Positions 5,640-13,745 of a stretch of 64,000 nucleotides of DNA are shown piece by piece. The stretch's first letter is position 1; every line of letters starts with the position of its first letter. Made by a program: the position numbers and the translations under genes. Source of the stretch: JAGORL01 sp964372415 (lineage in GTDB: Bacteria > Patescibacteriota > Patescibacteriia > UBA9934); the NCBI GenBank assembly GCA_964372415.1, contig CAYJQH010000003.1:1-64000 (forward strand), given 5' to 3'. The notes under the pieces are model-generated. The model saw only the letters and a list, made by a program, of their open reading frames with translations, ran no database searches and was not told the DNA's origin.

Positions 5640-6476
5640 TCAGAAACCCGGCGAGTAGTTGGGGTCCGGCCTGGGGTCTGGGCGCGGGATGCGTTTGGCC
5701 TCGGCGATCTCCTCAGAGATGAGCTCGATCGCTTTCTCCGACAAACCGACTTCGGATGGCGGATTGGTGATGGGCCGACCGATAACCAGATAGTCAGCCC
5801 CGTGGGCGTAGGCCTGGCCGGGCGTAGCGCTTCGTTTCTGGTCGTTCTTGGCGGCCCAGTCCGGGCGAACACTCGGCGTGATCTTGAAAAGCGGCAAATC
5901 GACGAACCTGATCTTAACCGCCTCGAGGTCTTCAGCCCCACAGACGATGGCTGAACATTTGGCGTCTCGCGCGTTCTCGATGCGCCGAAAAATTTCAGAC
6001 CTGACCGAGCCACGTTTGCCGTTCCGGCGCCAGCTGTCATCGTCCTCACTTGAGAGCACGGTGATGGCGACGATGCCGACATTAGGCCCGGCCGCGTCCA
6101 CGCAAGCCGCGAGGTGCTCCACACCGGGCTCGGCATGGACAGTAAGGAAACGCGGCGTGAACTGTTCCTTCGCAGCTGGACCAAGAATCGAGGCGATGGC
6201 ACCACGCATGGTATTCGGGATATCGTTCAGCTTGGCATCCACCATCAGGCGATCAGCGCCAACACGATCGGCCAGGACGTCGAGAAACCTTGCACCTCCG
6301 TTTCGTGAAAAGAGGAGCTGCAAACCGAACTTGAAGAGACCGACCTTGTCCTTGAACTTGTTGACGAGTCCGAACGCTTCATGAGCATCGGACGTATCAA
6401 GTGGCAGAATGATCCGCTCGTGAGGTTTGAGGTGTGGCGTCAAATCTAACAGCTCGGCTGCTGGTCTTTGATTCAT
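5640..6476 (-). CDS. pyrF: Orotidine 5'-phosphate decarboxylase
   Basis: A 278-residue TIM-barrel enzyme for the last step of UMP synthesis, OMP to UMP. Visible are the entry strand IILPLDTSDAHEA, the catalytic Lys/Asp array VDAKLNDIPNT (DxKxxDI), a substrate-loop region around FLTVHAEPG, and the late phosphate-binding segment HGADYLVIGRPI followed by NPP. The ATG at 6476 has GGAG upstream. GC content and the preference for C-ending codons are higher than in adjacent genes. No other pyrimidine-synthesis gene is in the window, so the cell may convert salvaged orotate or OMP, which is inference. A short disordered tail ends the protein. Confidence 0.92.
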   Translation of the reverse strand: MNQRPAAELLDLTPHLKPHERIILPLDTSDAHEAFGLVNKFKDKVGLFKFGLQLLFSRNGGARFLDVLADRVGADRLMVDAKLNDIPNTMRGAIASILGPAAKEQFTPRFLTVHAEPGVEHLAACVDAAGPNVGIVAITVLSSEDDDSWRRNGKRGSVRSEIFRRIENARDAKCSAIVCGAEDLEAVKIRFVDLPLFKITPSVRPDWAAKNDQKRSATPGQAYAHGADYLVIGRPITNPPSEVGLSEKAIELISEEIAEAKRIPRPDPRPDPNYSPGF

Positions 6477-6539
6477 GCTTACTCCAGGGAATGAACGGTT
6501 TCGCGCCAGTAGACTAGCGCGTCTTTGCCTGCAACGCAA

Positions 6540-6641
6540 ACAAGACTCTAAATACTAGACTCTAGTGGCTCAGGTTACAGTTCTGGTCTCTACTCTGACG
6601 TCTGGGGTTTAGAGTCTAGAGTTTTGAGTCTTGATTCTTAG
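6540..6641. repeat. Degenerate CTAGA/GTCTAGAG spacer
   Basis: A spacer rich in near-repeats such as GACTCTA, TAGAGTCTAGAG and CTAGTGGC, similar in style to the CTAG-rich spacer at 4675-4836. No gene seen. Confidence 0.45.
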
Positions 6642-8003
6642 TTACTCAACGTACTTACTCTCTTCGTTTCGACCAAAGAACCAATCACCAAAAGCTTCGG
6701 CTAAAGAAACACCGTCAATGTACTCAGTGGTAAAGCGCTCGCTCGCCACAATAGTATGGAAGCTCTCATCCGGAGCATATATAGCATCAACGATTTCTGC
6801 GGCTTGTAGGAAAGCTGGCACGAAGACAGTTTCAATCCAGTCAGTTTCAGCTTCGTCGTACGGCTGCGACAAGCCAAGATTGCCCAAGCGGTTCTGATCC
6901 TGTTGGTTGGCAAAGAAATAGATTGGCGTCTCAATATGCTCGTAGAGGGTATCAAGTTGCATGCACTTTATTGCCTCGTCAGGATATTGAGCAATACACT
7001 CTGGATCAAATACCCACTTTTGGAAGTTAACAGCATTCTCTTCACTGAAAAGCGGCGCCATCGCCACAGTGCTGTAAGCTTCAATGCCAGCAAACGGGAA
7101 GGCGCTATCAGCCAAACCCTTTACGTTAACGCCAGGAAGTTGATTAGCCACGAAATCTAGGTTCAAAATAACTCCAGCGCCACCAGCGGAGCTACCGGTA
7201 AAAACAAGATTTTCTCCATCTGCAAGCGATGTACCCTCAATAATGTCATCATTTTGCAGATCTTCAATCACTGCAGTCACGATATCGTGACCGTTAAAGT
7301 GCCAGGTCTCGCCATCGATCGTAGTTGTTGTACTGCCTGCCCACAAGTCTGAGCTACAGTAAGAAACGTAAACATGGTTCCAATCATGAAAGTCTGGATT
7401 AACCGACGGATCAGTTGATAAAATTCCGCCCTGACGAATGGTGTCCGGGTAGTCACTTGAAGAAACATACTTTTCGGTTACTCGAGCACGCTTTTTACAA
7501 TCAGCCTCATCGCCGCAACCCCCTCCCCCTTGAAGGAAGACAACCCAGTCTGTTTCATGCTCCTCTGAACCTGATTGATAATAATAGGTAGCCGGTGTGC
7601 CGTCATTGCAAACCGCATCACGCGCCTCAGCGTTTTCAACTGTCATTTTAACCAAAGGCTCACCAGACAATGGTGTCCGTGATTCACCTGTTGGTTGTTC
7701 GCCATCATCTTCTTCGGTTTCCGAGTCACTATCTTCAGAAGTCCCGCGACGATCTTTAAGGCGATCAATGAGTCGCTCGCGTGGTGCTTCTTCCTCTGTC
7801 TCGTCTCCTGTGTCAGGCGTTAGCGAAGGCAGTAAAAAGAGACTAATCAAAATTAGTCCGGCAATAAGCGGCAAGCCGACCGCAGCGGCAATGACTGGCC
7901 AATTAACTCGCGGCTCAGAGTGAATTGAAGTCGGTTGTTCTCCCGGAGTTTCTGGTGTTTTTGGAGTCTCGGACATGGGTGCTTGTGTTTCTTGTTCGGC
8001 CAT
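6642..8003 (-). CDS. Membrane-anchored Notum/pectinacetylesterase-like hydrolase
   Basis: A 453-residue protein. An N-terminal cytoplasmic tail (1-35) is followed by one transmembrane helix (about 36-60, IAAAVGLPLIAGLILISLFLL), an acidic low-complexity linker (about 62-110), and an alpha/beta-hydrolase domain. Family signals are WVVFLQGGGGC (oxyanion region), NPDFHDWNHVYVSYCSSDLW, and the nucleophile motif VFTGSSAGGAG with Ser; the acid/base residues are probably Asp in LADSAFP and His in ESFHTIV. Cysteines in the GGGGC..C segment match the disulphide region. Pectinacetylesterases remove acetyl groups from polysaccharides and Notum removes a lipid from Wnt. In this setting it probably deacylates a host or matrix glycan or lipid outside the cell. 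Substrate is inference. Confidence 0.83.
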   Translation of the reverse strand: MAEQETQAPMSETPKTPETPGEQPTSIHSEPRVNWPVIAAAVGLPLIAGLILISLFLLPSLTPDTGDETEEEAPRERLIDRLKDRRGTSEDSDSETEEDDGEQPTGESRTPLSGEPLVKMTVENAEARDAVCNDGTPATYYYQSGSEEHETDWVVFLQGGGGCGDEADCKKRARVTEKYVSSSDYPDTIRQGGILSTDPSVNPDFHDWNHVYVSYCSSDLWAGSTTTTIDGETWHFNGHDIVTAVIEDLQNDDIIEGTSLADGENLVFTGSSAGGAGVILNLDFVANQLPGVNVKGLADSAFPFAGIEAYSTVAMAPLFSEENAVNFQKWVFDPECIAQYPDEAIKCMQLDTLYEHIETPIYFFANQQDQNRLGNLGLSQPYDEAETDWIETVFVPAFLQAAEIVDAIYAPDESFHTIVASERFTTEYIDGVSLAEAFGDWFFGRNEESKYVE

Positions 8004-8090
8004 AAATAAAAAACTAATTACTCGTAGTATGGCACAGGTTAAGTAACGTTTCTTAACTACACACAGCGGCCAAAAATGTAACGTTTTAAA

Positions 8091-8351
8091 CTATTTCTTC
8101 CAACGTTTGAGAGTTGGAATTTGATACCAAGCTATCATTCTAATCCACCACGGGTGTTTCTTGTCTTTCATCATTTGATCCAGATTTCGGCGATAATCCT
8201 CGACGGGACCGGGTTGCGAAAATTGCCCGTTGACGTAACAATACCCGCAGTACTCGCTGGATTTAGAGCCGTCCGTGTTCGTTCCGCCGCGAGCGGGGTC
8301 TTTACTTAGTGGCATTGAACAGCTTTGACACTGAGCTCCTAGTTTGCACAT
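8091..8351 (-). CDS. Putative zinc-ribbon protein
   Basis: Small protein (86 residues from the ATG at 8351) with CQSCSMPL and, after a TNTDGSKSSEYC segment, CGYCY, giving a four-cysteine zinc ribbon matching the putative zinc ribbon domain family (CxSCGMPL ... YCxYCYxNG). The C-terminal half (DYRRNLDQMMKDK.. WWIRMIAWYQIPTLKRWKK) is amphipathic and basic. Function of the family is not established. It may interact with nucleic acid or act as a metal-binding module. Confidence 0.78.
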   Translation of the reverse strand: MCKLGAQCQSCSMPLSKDPARGGTNTDGSKSSEYCGYCYVNGQFSQPGPVEDYRRNLDQMMKDKKHPWWIRMIAWYQIPTLKRWKK

Positions 8352-8390
8352 ATTCAAAATATTAAATCTTAGACGATGAGTGAGAAATGA

Positions 8391-9176
8391 TTAAAGCTTT
8401 ACTGCCTTTATAGCCATGAACATAGGGATCTCGCTGCGGGCGCGGTTTTCGGCTTTGGCTCGCGGTCCAGAGTCGCTCGTGCGGTGCGAGGTCCACTCTT
8501 CAAGGGCATTGACCGCGAAACCGCCAGTACCCAAAGCAGTAAAGTAGGCCTGAAGAGGTCGATGGTAAGAGTAAGTTACAGCACTTCGACTTCCCCGACT
8601 AGGATGCACGGCAATCGGAATTTCGTTTTCGGAGAGATAACTATCAATACGTCTATATTGGAGCGAGCGTTTTTCGTCCCAGCCCCAGCCTGACTGTCGT
8701 GGAATGCGGAAAATGGGATGGTTAAGGACGATGACAAAGTTAGCTCCGCGTTTTAAAACTTTCTGTGTCTGCTCGATTACGGCTTGAACCGCATCGATAT
8801 TCTGCAGAGCCAGAATACAGGTGGCTCCGTCGAAGGACTCGGCCGGAAATTGACTGGCAAACTGTCTAGCATCAGCCACTTTGAAGCTGGCGCCACGCAT
8901 GCGCTTCTCTTCAGCCAGACGAAGAAGGCCGGTAGCTACGTCTATACCAACGATGTCGCTCCCCTTTTTAGCCACGAGTGCCGCAAACGATCCTTCGCCA
9001 CAGGCAATATCTAGATATCTACGTCCCTTTTGCGGATTCAGGAGTCGCAAAGCACCCGGAAAAATAATATCCGACTGGAAAGTATTCTCTTCCCGCAAGG
9101 CTCGGCAGTACTGCTTGGCGGCTGGCTCCCAGGAGCCACGAACCTCGGGTTTTCGGGGACGTCGAAACGGTTTCAT
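8391..9176 (-). CDS. Class I SAM-dependent methyltransferase, UbiE-like
   Basis: A 261-residue Rossmann-fold methyltransferase. Motif I is YLDIACGEGSFAALVA, motif II acidic residue in DIVGIDVATGLL, then ADARQF and the post-motif DGATCILALQNIDAV; RGANFVIVLNHPIFRIPRQS follows as motif III. The N-terminal WEPAAKQYCRALREENTFQ and the C-terminal YFTALGTGGFAVNALEEW are family features of small-molecule methyltransferases. The substrate cannot be read from sequence. No pathway neighbour helps: the flanking genes are a zinc ribbon and an unknown protein. Confidence 0.85.
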   Translation of the reverse strand: MKPFRRPRKPEVRGSWEPAAKQYCRALREENTFQSDIIFPGALRLLNPQKGRRYLDIACGEGSFAALVAKKGSDIVGIDVATGLLRLAEEKRMRGASFKVADARQFASQFPAESFDGATCILALQNIDAVQAVIEQTQKVLKRGANFVIVLNHPIFRIPRQSGWGWDEKRSLQYRRIDSYLSENEIPIAVHPSRGSRSAVTYSYHRPLQAYFTALGTGGFAVNALEEWTSHRTSDSGPRAKAENRARSEIPMFMAIKAVKL

Positions 9177-9219
9177 AAGAGGGGTAGCCTACCAGACGGA
9201 AACAAAAAATACCAGTACA

Positions 9220-9474
9220 TCACTCACGCTTCCCATGATTTCGATAAATTTCGAACACCTGCTCTAAATAAGGCAAAACTTTCTCTTTTTCTTCCTTTGT
9301 GCCTATTTCCTTAATTTCCGAAATCTCAACGGAGAGATTCTGGAGAACCTCCTGCCGTTCATCAAATGTTAAAGATTCAGCTTGAGCAGTCTTTTTTTGA
9401 ACATCGACCTTTGCATACTTAGCGTATTTGTAGATCTGTCCGCTTCCGATCTGGCTTTCTCTTCGTTCTGACAT
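9220..9474 (-). CDS. Hypothetical small acidic protein
   Basis: An 84-residue protein from the ATG at 9474: SERRESQIGSGQIYKYAKYA, then a Lys/Glu-rich predominantly helical stretch ending VLPYLEQVFEIYRNHGKRE. No known domain recognised. Codon use is ordinary for the window. It lies just downstream of a REP-type transposase gene on the same strand, separated by 22 bp. It may be unrelated to it. Confidence 0.5.
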   Translation of the reverse strand: MSERRESQIGSGQIYKYAKYAKVDVQKKTAQAESLTFDERQEVLQNLSVEISEIKEIGTKEEKEKVLPYLEQVFEIYRNHGKRE

Positions 9475-9496
9475 AGATAATCTTAGAGACAACGTA

Positions 9497-10039
9497 CTAC
9501 ATGCAAACCCCAAACGGATTGTTGCGGTCGCGATGCCATTCGCGTGGATTATTTCGAATGTATTCACGAATACGGTTCAACGATGCCTCGTCACGTACAA
9601 CGCTGTCGTAAAAGCGAGTTTGCCAGGCGAATTCTCGATCGAGATGTGCACGAATTCGTTTTGTCGATAATGATTTTATGTGCGCGATTGCCACACTGAT
9701 CGAATCTGGTTCAAATTGGCCTGATGGATTTTCAGATGCCCCGTTGTCTTCATGTATTTCTAATAAAACATGAACATGGTTTGGCATTATCACGTACTCA
9801 TCTATCGCCATGTTTGGTCGTTGAACCGATGTTTCCAATAATTCAGACAAAACGATTTGTCCGACATCGGATAATTTAATCTGCGGGTGGCCAGATTGAT
9901 CGGCAACAATTTCTCCTAAATTGCAAACGCGATTTTTTGTGCAGAACGTTACGAAATACCAACCAACAGATGCGTAATTCCATCCAGGTAAGCGTGACGA
10001 GGCGATTCGATATCGATCCTGGAATAGGTCATTTGCCAT
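9497..10039 (-). CDS. tnpA_REP: REP-associated tyrosine transposase (RAYT, Y1/HUH family)
   Basis: A 180-residue single-strand endonuclease of the IS200-like Y1 superfamily. It shows the RAYT opening RYRIASSRLPGWNYASVGWYFVTFCTKN, the HUH metal motif in YVIMPNHVHVLLEI, and the FAWQTRFYDSVVRDEASLNRIREYI segment with the probable nucleophile Tyr in REYIRNNP. RAYTs act on REP palindromes, and a perfect palindrome of that type lies just upstream (10068-10098). RAYTs are usually single-copy domesticated genes without terminal repeats. The ATG at 10039 is preferred over a GTG at 10066 that would add nine residues; neither has a clear ribosome site. Confidence 0.9.
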   Translation of the reverse strand: MANDLFQDRYRIASSRLPGWNYASVGWYFVTFCTKNRVCNLGEIVADQSGHPQIKLSDVGQIVLSELLETSVQRPNMAIDEYVIMPNHVHVLLEIHEDNGASENPSGQFEPDSISVAIAHIKSLSTKRIRAHLDREFAWQTRFYDSVVRDEASLNRIREYIRNNPREWHRDRNNPFGVCM

Positions 10040-10067
10040 ACAACCGTTGATTTGGATTCCGTTCACG

Positions 10068-10098
10068 CGTAGAGACGGGTCGCCGACCCGTCTCTACG
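10068..10098. repeat. REP-type palindrome next to RAYT
   Basis: CGTAGAGACGGGTC (10068-10081) and GACCCGTCTCTACG (10085-10098) are perfect 14-bp arms around GCC. The sequence strongly resembles GTAGAGACGGGTC-type REP elements mobilised or bound by RAYT proteins in many genomes. It lies between the transposase start and the smc stop, and could also terminate smc transcription. Confidence 0.8.
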
Positions 10099-10113
10099 TC
10101 ATTCAACGATCGG

Positions 10114-12429
10114 TTACCGTCGTGCGGTTCCGGATTCACCAATGTCCTCCAATTTTACGGACAACAATGTGCTCATACCGTCGTCACCCATGGTGACTCC
10201 ATAGAGGGTATCAGCCTTTTCCATGGTGGCCCGATTGTGGGTAATGACGATGAATTGGGTGTGGCGACGGAGTTCGTTCAAAATATTGGCAAAGCGAACC
10301 GTGTTAGCCTCGTCGAGCGCCGCGTCAACCTCATCTAACACCACAAACGGCGAGGGATTCGTTTCCATGATGGCGGAAAGAAGCGCGATCGAGGTAAGAG
10401 CTCGCTCACCACCCGAGAGCAGATTCAAAGCTTTGAGTTTTTTGCCCGGTGGCGTAGCTTGAATGTCGATGCCGGCCACCGCATCTTTGCGTTCTGCAAT
10501 GCGCGACGAGATCGCTTCGAGCGACTCTTCGTCAGGATTTTGCTCGTGCGCGACCTCCTCCATAGCCCTATCGAGGCTGACGCGGTTCGCTTCGTCCACG
10601 ACTTGATGCGAAAGTTTGATGAGTGACGCCGAACCACCACCAAAAAGCACTTTGAAATACTTTTCAAACTGAGCGTTGATCGCTTTGAATGCCTTCTCTG
10701 ACTGCTTTCGGATCTCTTCATCAAGCTCATCGATCACTTTTTCGGTCGAAGAGATCGCTTGGCGGAGGTCATTAACCTGATTGGTAAGGAAGGTAAAACG
10801 CTCGTCTACTTCCTTGTGCTCTTTCATGACTTCGGGATCAATACCGCCAATCATTTCAAGCTGATGGCGGAGGCGGAGCATCTTGTCATGGAGCTCTTCG
10901 ACGTTTTTGATGTGCTCTTTTGGTCGCTCCTTAATGACATCCTGGTACTTGAGCCCATCACTCGCATCGTGAATTTCGGTTTTGAGTGAATCGAGTCGTG
11001 TTTCGACGCGAGCGAGGTCGACCGCGTGACGATTCTTGTCGTTCTCAAGTGTCATGACCTCGGCCTGGAGCTTACGGAGCTCGCGTTGGAAAGCAAAAAC
11101 CTCGCCCTTGGCGGCCGTTGACTCCTTCGCCTTGGCATCCATGACCTTTTCGGCCTCTTTGACCTTAGTTTCTGCCGCCTGAACGCGTGCCTTGGCTTCT
11201 GTAGTCGCTTTAACGAGCTTAGGATCGGTCTTAACGTCTTCTGGAGCTGGTTTAATGAGTCGATCACGAAGCTTTTTTGAACGCGAAAAAACGGCTTCGA
11301 CCTCATTCACGATAGCCTCGACTTCTTTAAGATCGCTTACCTTCTTCAACCGGCCGAGGAGTGATTCGTGTGAACTCGTCAGTTCCTTGAGTTCAGAAAT
11401 AATGTCCGTCAGTGGCAAAGGTGCCCAACTGGACTGGGCTCGCACTTTGGCGAGTTCGACCTCGCGATCAGCGGCAAATTGTGTTTGTCGAGCCGCTGCA
11501 AGCTCGGCCTGAGCCTCCTTGTAGGCGGCTTGCACCCCTTGCATCGAGCCATCATCGGGTCCCTTCCCCGCCTCCGCCTTCTCCATTTTCAAAAGCTTCT
11601 CGTCTCCAGCCGCCAACTCACGCCTCTTGGCTTCGATCTTTGCCGTGACCTCTCCCATCCTCTTCTCAATCACCGTTTTTTCGTCGAACAAGTTCCAATA
11701 TTGAGTAGCGAAATACGTCATGGCGACTATTTTGTACTGTTCCTCAACTTTCTCACGCTCAGTAAGTCGTTTTACTTGCCGTCGAAGCAATGACAGACGT
11801 GGCTCAATCTCTTTAAGGAGCGCGTCGACGTCAGCCAAATTCTTAGCCGAACGTTCGAGCTTGAGCATTCCTTGGTGGCGACGAATTTGGAGCCCGCGAA
11901 CACCGGTTGCGTCATCAAAAAAGATTTTGCGCTCTTCCGGCGAGGCGGTCAAAACGTGGTCAACCATGCCCTGACCGATGACTGAGTACGAGCGCTGTCC
12001 GACACCAGCCTCAGCGAGAAGCAATTGAATATCTTGGAGGCGAACCGTCTGCCCCTGGAGGAGATATTCGGTCTCGCCGTCACGATAAAGCCGTCGGGTA
12101 ATAGTCACTTCATGGACGTCGATCTTCATGGTTTGATCGGCATTGTCGAAGGTCAAAGAAACTTCAGCTGCATTGGCTCGACCGCGACCCTCGGAACCCG
12201 AAAAAATAATGTCTTGCGACTCCTTGCCTCTAAGTTGCTTCATTGATTGTTCACCTAAGGCCCAACGGATTGCGTCAGCCAGGTTCGACTTTCCCGAACC
12301 GTTTGGACCAACCACGACCGTAAGAGGGTTATGGTTATTCTTGGGGGGAGAAAATTCGAGTGAGGTTTTCTTGGCAAAGGTCTTAAAACCCTGCACATCA
12401 AGGCGCTTCAGGTACATAGTCGGAAACAT
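10114..12429 (-). CDS. smc: Short SMC-like chromosome segregation ATPase without a recognisable hinge
   Basis: ABC-type SMC ATPase of 771 residues, about two thirds of the usual 1150-1200. The N-lobe has MYLKRLDVQGFKTFAKKT and Walker A VVVGPNGSGKSNLADAIRWA (about 38-57), then the Q-loop region and GQRSYSVIGQGMVDHVL. The C-lobe has the ABC signature LNLLSGGERALTS (about 665-677) and Walker B PFVVLDEVDAALDEAN (about 690-705). Between them are coiled coils that turn at about 332-360 (SSWAPLPLTDIISELKEL). I see no globular hinge with conserved glycines there, and no zinc hook CxxC. ATG 12429 has TAGGA upstream. It diverges from the DHH gene at 12489. The fold at the tip is inference. Confidence 0.88.
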   Translation of the reverse strand: MFPTMYLKRLDVQGFKTFAKKTSLEFSPPKNNHNPLTVVVGPNGSGKSNLADAIRWALGEQSMKQLRGKESQDIIFSGSEGRGRANAAEVSLTFDNADQTMKIDVHEVTITRRLYRDGETEYLLQGQTVRLQDIQLLLAEAGVGQRSYSVIGQGMVDHVLTASPEERKIFFDDATGVRGLQIRRHQGMLKLERSAKNLADVDALLKEIEPRLSLLRRQVKRLTEREKVEEQYKIVAMTYFATQYWNLFDEKTVIEKRMGEVTAKIEAKRRELAAGDEKLLKMEKAEAGKGPDDGSMQGVQAAYKEAQAELAAARQTQFAADREVELAKVRAQSSWAPLPLTDIISELKELTSSHESLLGRLKKVSDLKEVEAIVNEVEAVFSRSKKLRDRLIKPAPEDVKTDPKLVKATTEAKARVQAAETKVKEAEKVMDAKAKESTAAKGEVFAFQRELRKLQAEVMTLENDKNRHAVDLARVETRLDSLKTEIHDASDGLKYQDVIKERPKEHIKNVEELHDKMLRLRHQLEMIGGIDPEVMKEHKEVDERFTFLTNQVNDLRQAISSTEKVIDELDEEIRKQSEKAFKAINAQFEKYFKVLFGGGSASLIKLSHQVVDEANRVSLDRAMEEVAHEQNPDEESLEAISSRIAERKDAVAGIDIQATPPGKKLKALNLLSGGERALTSIALLSAIMETNPSPFVVLDEVDAALDEANTVRFANILNELRRHTQFIVITHNRATMEKADTLYGVTMGDDGMSTLLSVKLEDIGESGTARR

Positions 12430-12448
12430 TGTATCCTACCGCGGAAAC

Positions 12449-12477
12449 TTGACCAAGATCAGCAGGGAGTTTACACT
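12449..12477 (+). promoter_or_regulatory. Promoter of the DHH phosphoesterase gene, giving a very short leader
   Basis: TTGACC (12449-12454) and TACACT (12472-12477) are 17 bp apart. The predicted start lies only about 5 nt before the ATG at 12489, so the mRNA would be almost leaderless. No ribosome binding site is visible before that ATG, which agrees. Confidence 0.6.
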
Positions 12478-12488
12478 CACCGATCGCT

Positions 12489-13484
12489 ATGTCCCTACCG
12501 ATATACCAAAAAATCGATGATCTTATCCGCCAGGCTAGGCATATTTTGCTACTGACCGACGAACGCATTGACGGCGACACCATGGGCTCGACCATGGGTC
12601 TGTACCACACGCTTAAAGAGCTCGGAAAGAAAGTCGAGGTCTTCTCCCCTAAGCCCCTCCCCCAAACGTTTGCCTACTTACCTTCGGTCGAAGTCGTGCG
12701 CCGTGATGCCGAAGTCTTTGATCAGGAATCAATTGACCTTTTGATTATTTGTGACTGCTCGGACGGGGTGTATATCAAAAATTTTCTGCCTCGAATGAAG
12801 CATAAAGTACCACTCGTGTCCTTTGATCACCATGCCACGAACCCGCGTTACGGAACCATAAACGTGGTCGAAGAAAAAGCAGCTTCAAGCGCTGACGTGG
12901 TCTGGAGATTTGCGAAAGCAATGGGTTATCCGGTCGACGCTAACGCTGCGCAATGTTTTTTGACCGGCATTTTGACGGACACGGTGGTCTTTTCGACGCC
13001 GAACACGACGGTTGACGCTATCGGCGCCTCGGCGGAACTAGTTAAACTCGGCGCCTCGCTCCCAACCATTGTCAAACACAACATGATGAACGCTTCGGTC
13101 GCTGCCCTCAAACTCTGGGGCATCGCTTTTGCCAGACTCTTCCCGGACCAAACCTTTGGCGGTATCGCCACAGCGCTTACCGAAAAAGATATCGCTGAAA
13201 CTGGCGCGAACGAAGACGACGCTTCGGTCATTTCTGGCCTCCTCCACGCTATGCTCGAGCCGCATCATGAAGTGGTCGTCGTCTACCGCGAGACAAAAGA
13301 TGGCGCGGTCAAAGGTAGCACCCGGAGCCGTGGCAAAAACGTAGCCGAAATCGCCGAGCGTCTCTTTGGTGGCGGCGGTCACAAACTGGCAGCTGGCTTC
13401 AAAATTCCGAATGCCCGCCTCTCCCCCCATCCTGACGGAACATGGGGTATTACCAAAGTTGATTTTTCTCCGAAAATAAGCTAG
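12489..13484 (+). CDS. nrnA: DHH-family phosphoesterase, NrnA-like (nanoRNase/pAp phosphatase)
   Basis: A 331-residue two-domain DHH-DHHA1 protein. The N-terminal metal site shows ERIDGDTMGSTMGLY (DxD), IICDCSD and the family motif SFDHHATN; the C-terminal DHHA1 domain shows GSTRSRGKNVAEIAERLFGG followed by GGHKLAAGF. NrnA enzymes degrade 2-5 nt RNAs and dephosphorylate pAp, and often replace Orn in bacteria without it. The protein ends in a short unique tail after GFKIPNARLS. Divergently arranged with smc. Specificity within the family (RNA, pAp or cyclic dinucleotide-derived pNpN) cannot be fixed from sequence. Confidence 0.9.
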   Translation: MSLPIYQKIDDLIRQARHILLLTDERIDGDTMGSTMGLYHTLKELGKKVEVFSPKPLPQTFAYLPSVEVVRRDAEVFDQESIDLLIICDCSDGVYIKNFLPRMKHKVPLVSFDHHATNPRYGTINVVEEKAASSADVVWRFAKAMGYPVDANAAQCFLTGILTDTVVFSTPNTTVDAIGASAELVKLGASLPTIVKHNMMNASVAALKLWGIAFARLFPDQTFGGIATALTEKDIAETGANEDDASVISGLLHAMLEPHHEVVVVYRETKDGAVKGSTRSRGKNVAEIAERLFGGGGHKLAAGFKIPNARLSPHPDGTWGITKVDFSPKIS

Positions 13485-13505
13485 TATGTAACGGTTCCTG
13501 TCGAT

Positions 13506-13634
13506 GCGAGCGTATTAAAATAATGATATTCGAGGCGCGGGGAAGAAAATTCTGAGGCGTATGTAACCATACGGTGAAGAATTTTCGGGGCCCCGCAACA
13601 AAGAAGATCATTATTTTAATAGCGAGCAGTACAT
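13506..13634. repeat. tRNA-flanking nested palindrome E1 (5' of tRNA-Gly)
   Basis: Outer arms ATTAAAATAATGAT (13514-13527) and ATCATTATTTTAAT (13607-13620), inner arms AAAATTCT/AGAATTTT and GCGGGG/CCCCGC-type, and a core hairpin GAGGCGTATG-TAAC-CATACGGTGA (13554-13577). It ends ATAGCGAGCAGTACAT directly at the first base of tRNA-Gly. The beginning GCGAGCGTATTAAAAT and this end are nearly identical to element E4 (55375-55500), which abuts tRNA-His the same way. Confidence 0.8.
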
Positions 13635-13709
13635 GCGGGTATCGTATAGCGGTTATTATCCCAGTTTTCCAAACTGGGGATGCGGGTTCGACTCCCGCTG
13701 CCCGCTCCA
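13635..13709 (+). tRNA. tRNA-Gly (anticodon TCC)
   Basis: Complete cloverleaf: acceptor GCGGGTA/TGCCCGC, anticodon stem-loop CCAGT-TTTCCAA-ACTGG giving anticodon TCC for GGA/GGG, T-arm CGGG-TTCGACT-CCCG, discriminator T and an encoded CCA (13707-13709). Preceded without gap by palindromic element E1 and followed by a terminator. Confidence 0.95.
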
Positions 13710-13742
13710 TAAAACCCCGGCGTGAGCCAGGGTTTTATGTTT
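13708..13742. terminator. Bidirectional terminator between tRNA-Gly and ruvC
   Basis: CATAAAACCC (13708-13717) pairs perfectly with GGGTTTTATG (13730-13739) around a 12-nt loop. It begins in the CCA end of the tRNA and lies just past the ruvC stop on the other strand, so it can end both convergent transcripts. Confidence 0.75.
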
Positions 13743-13745
13743 GGG

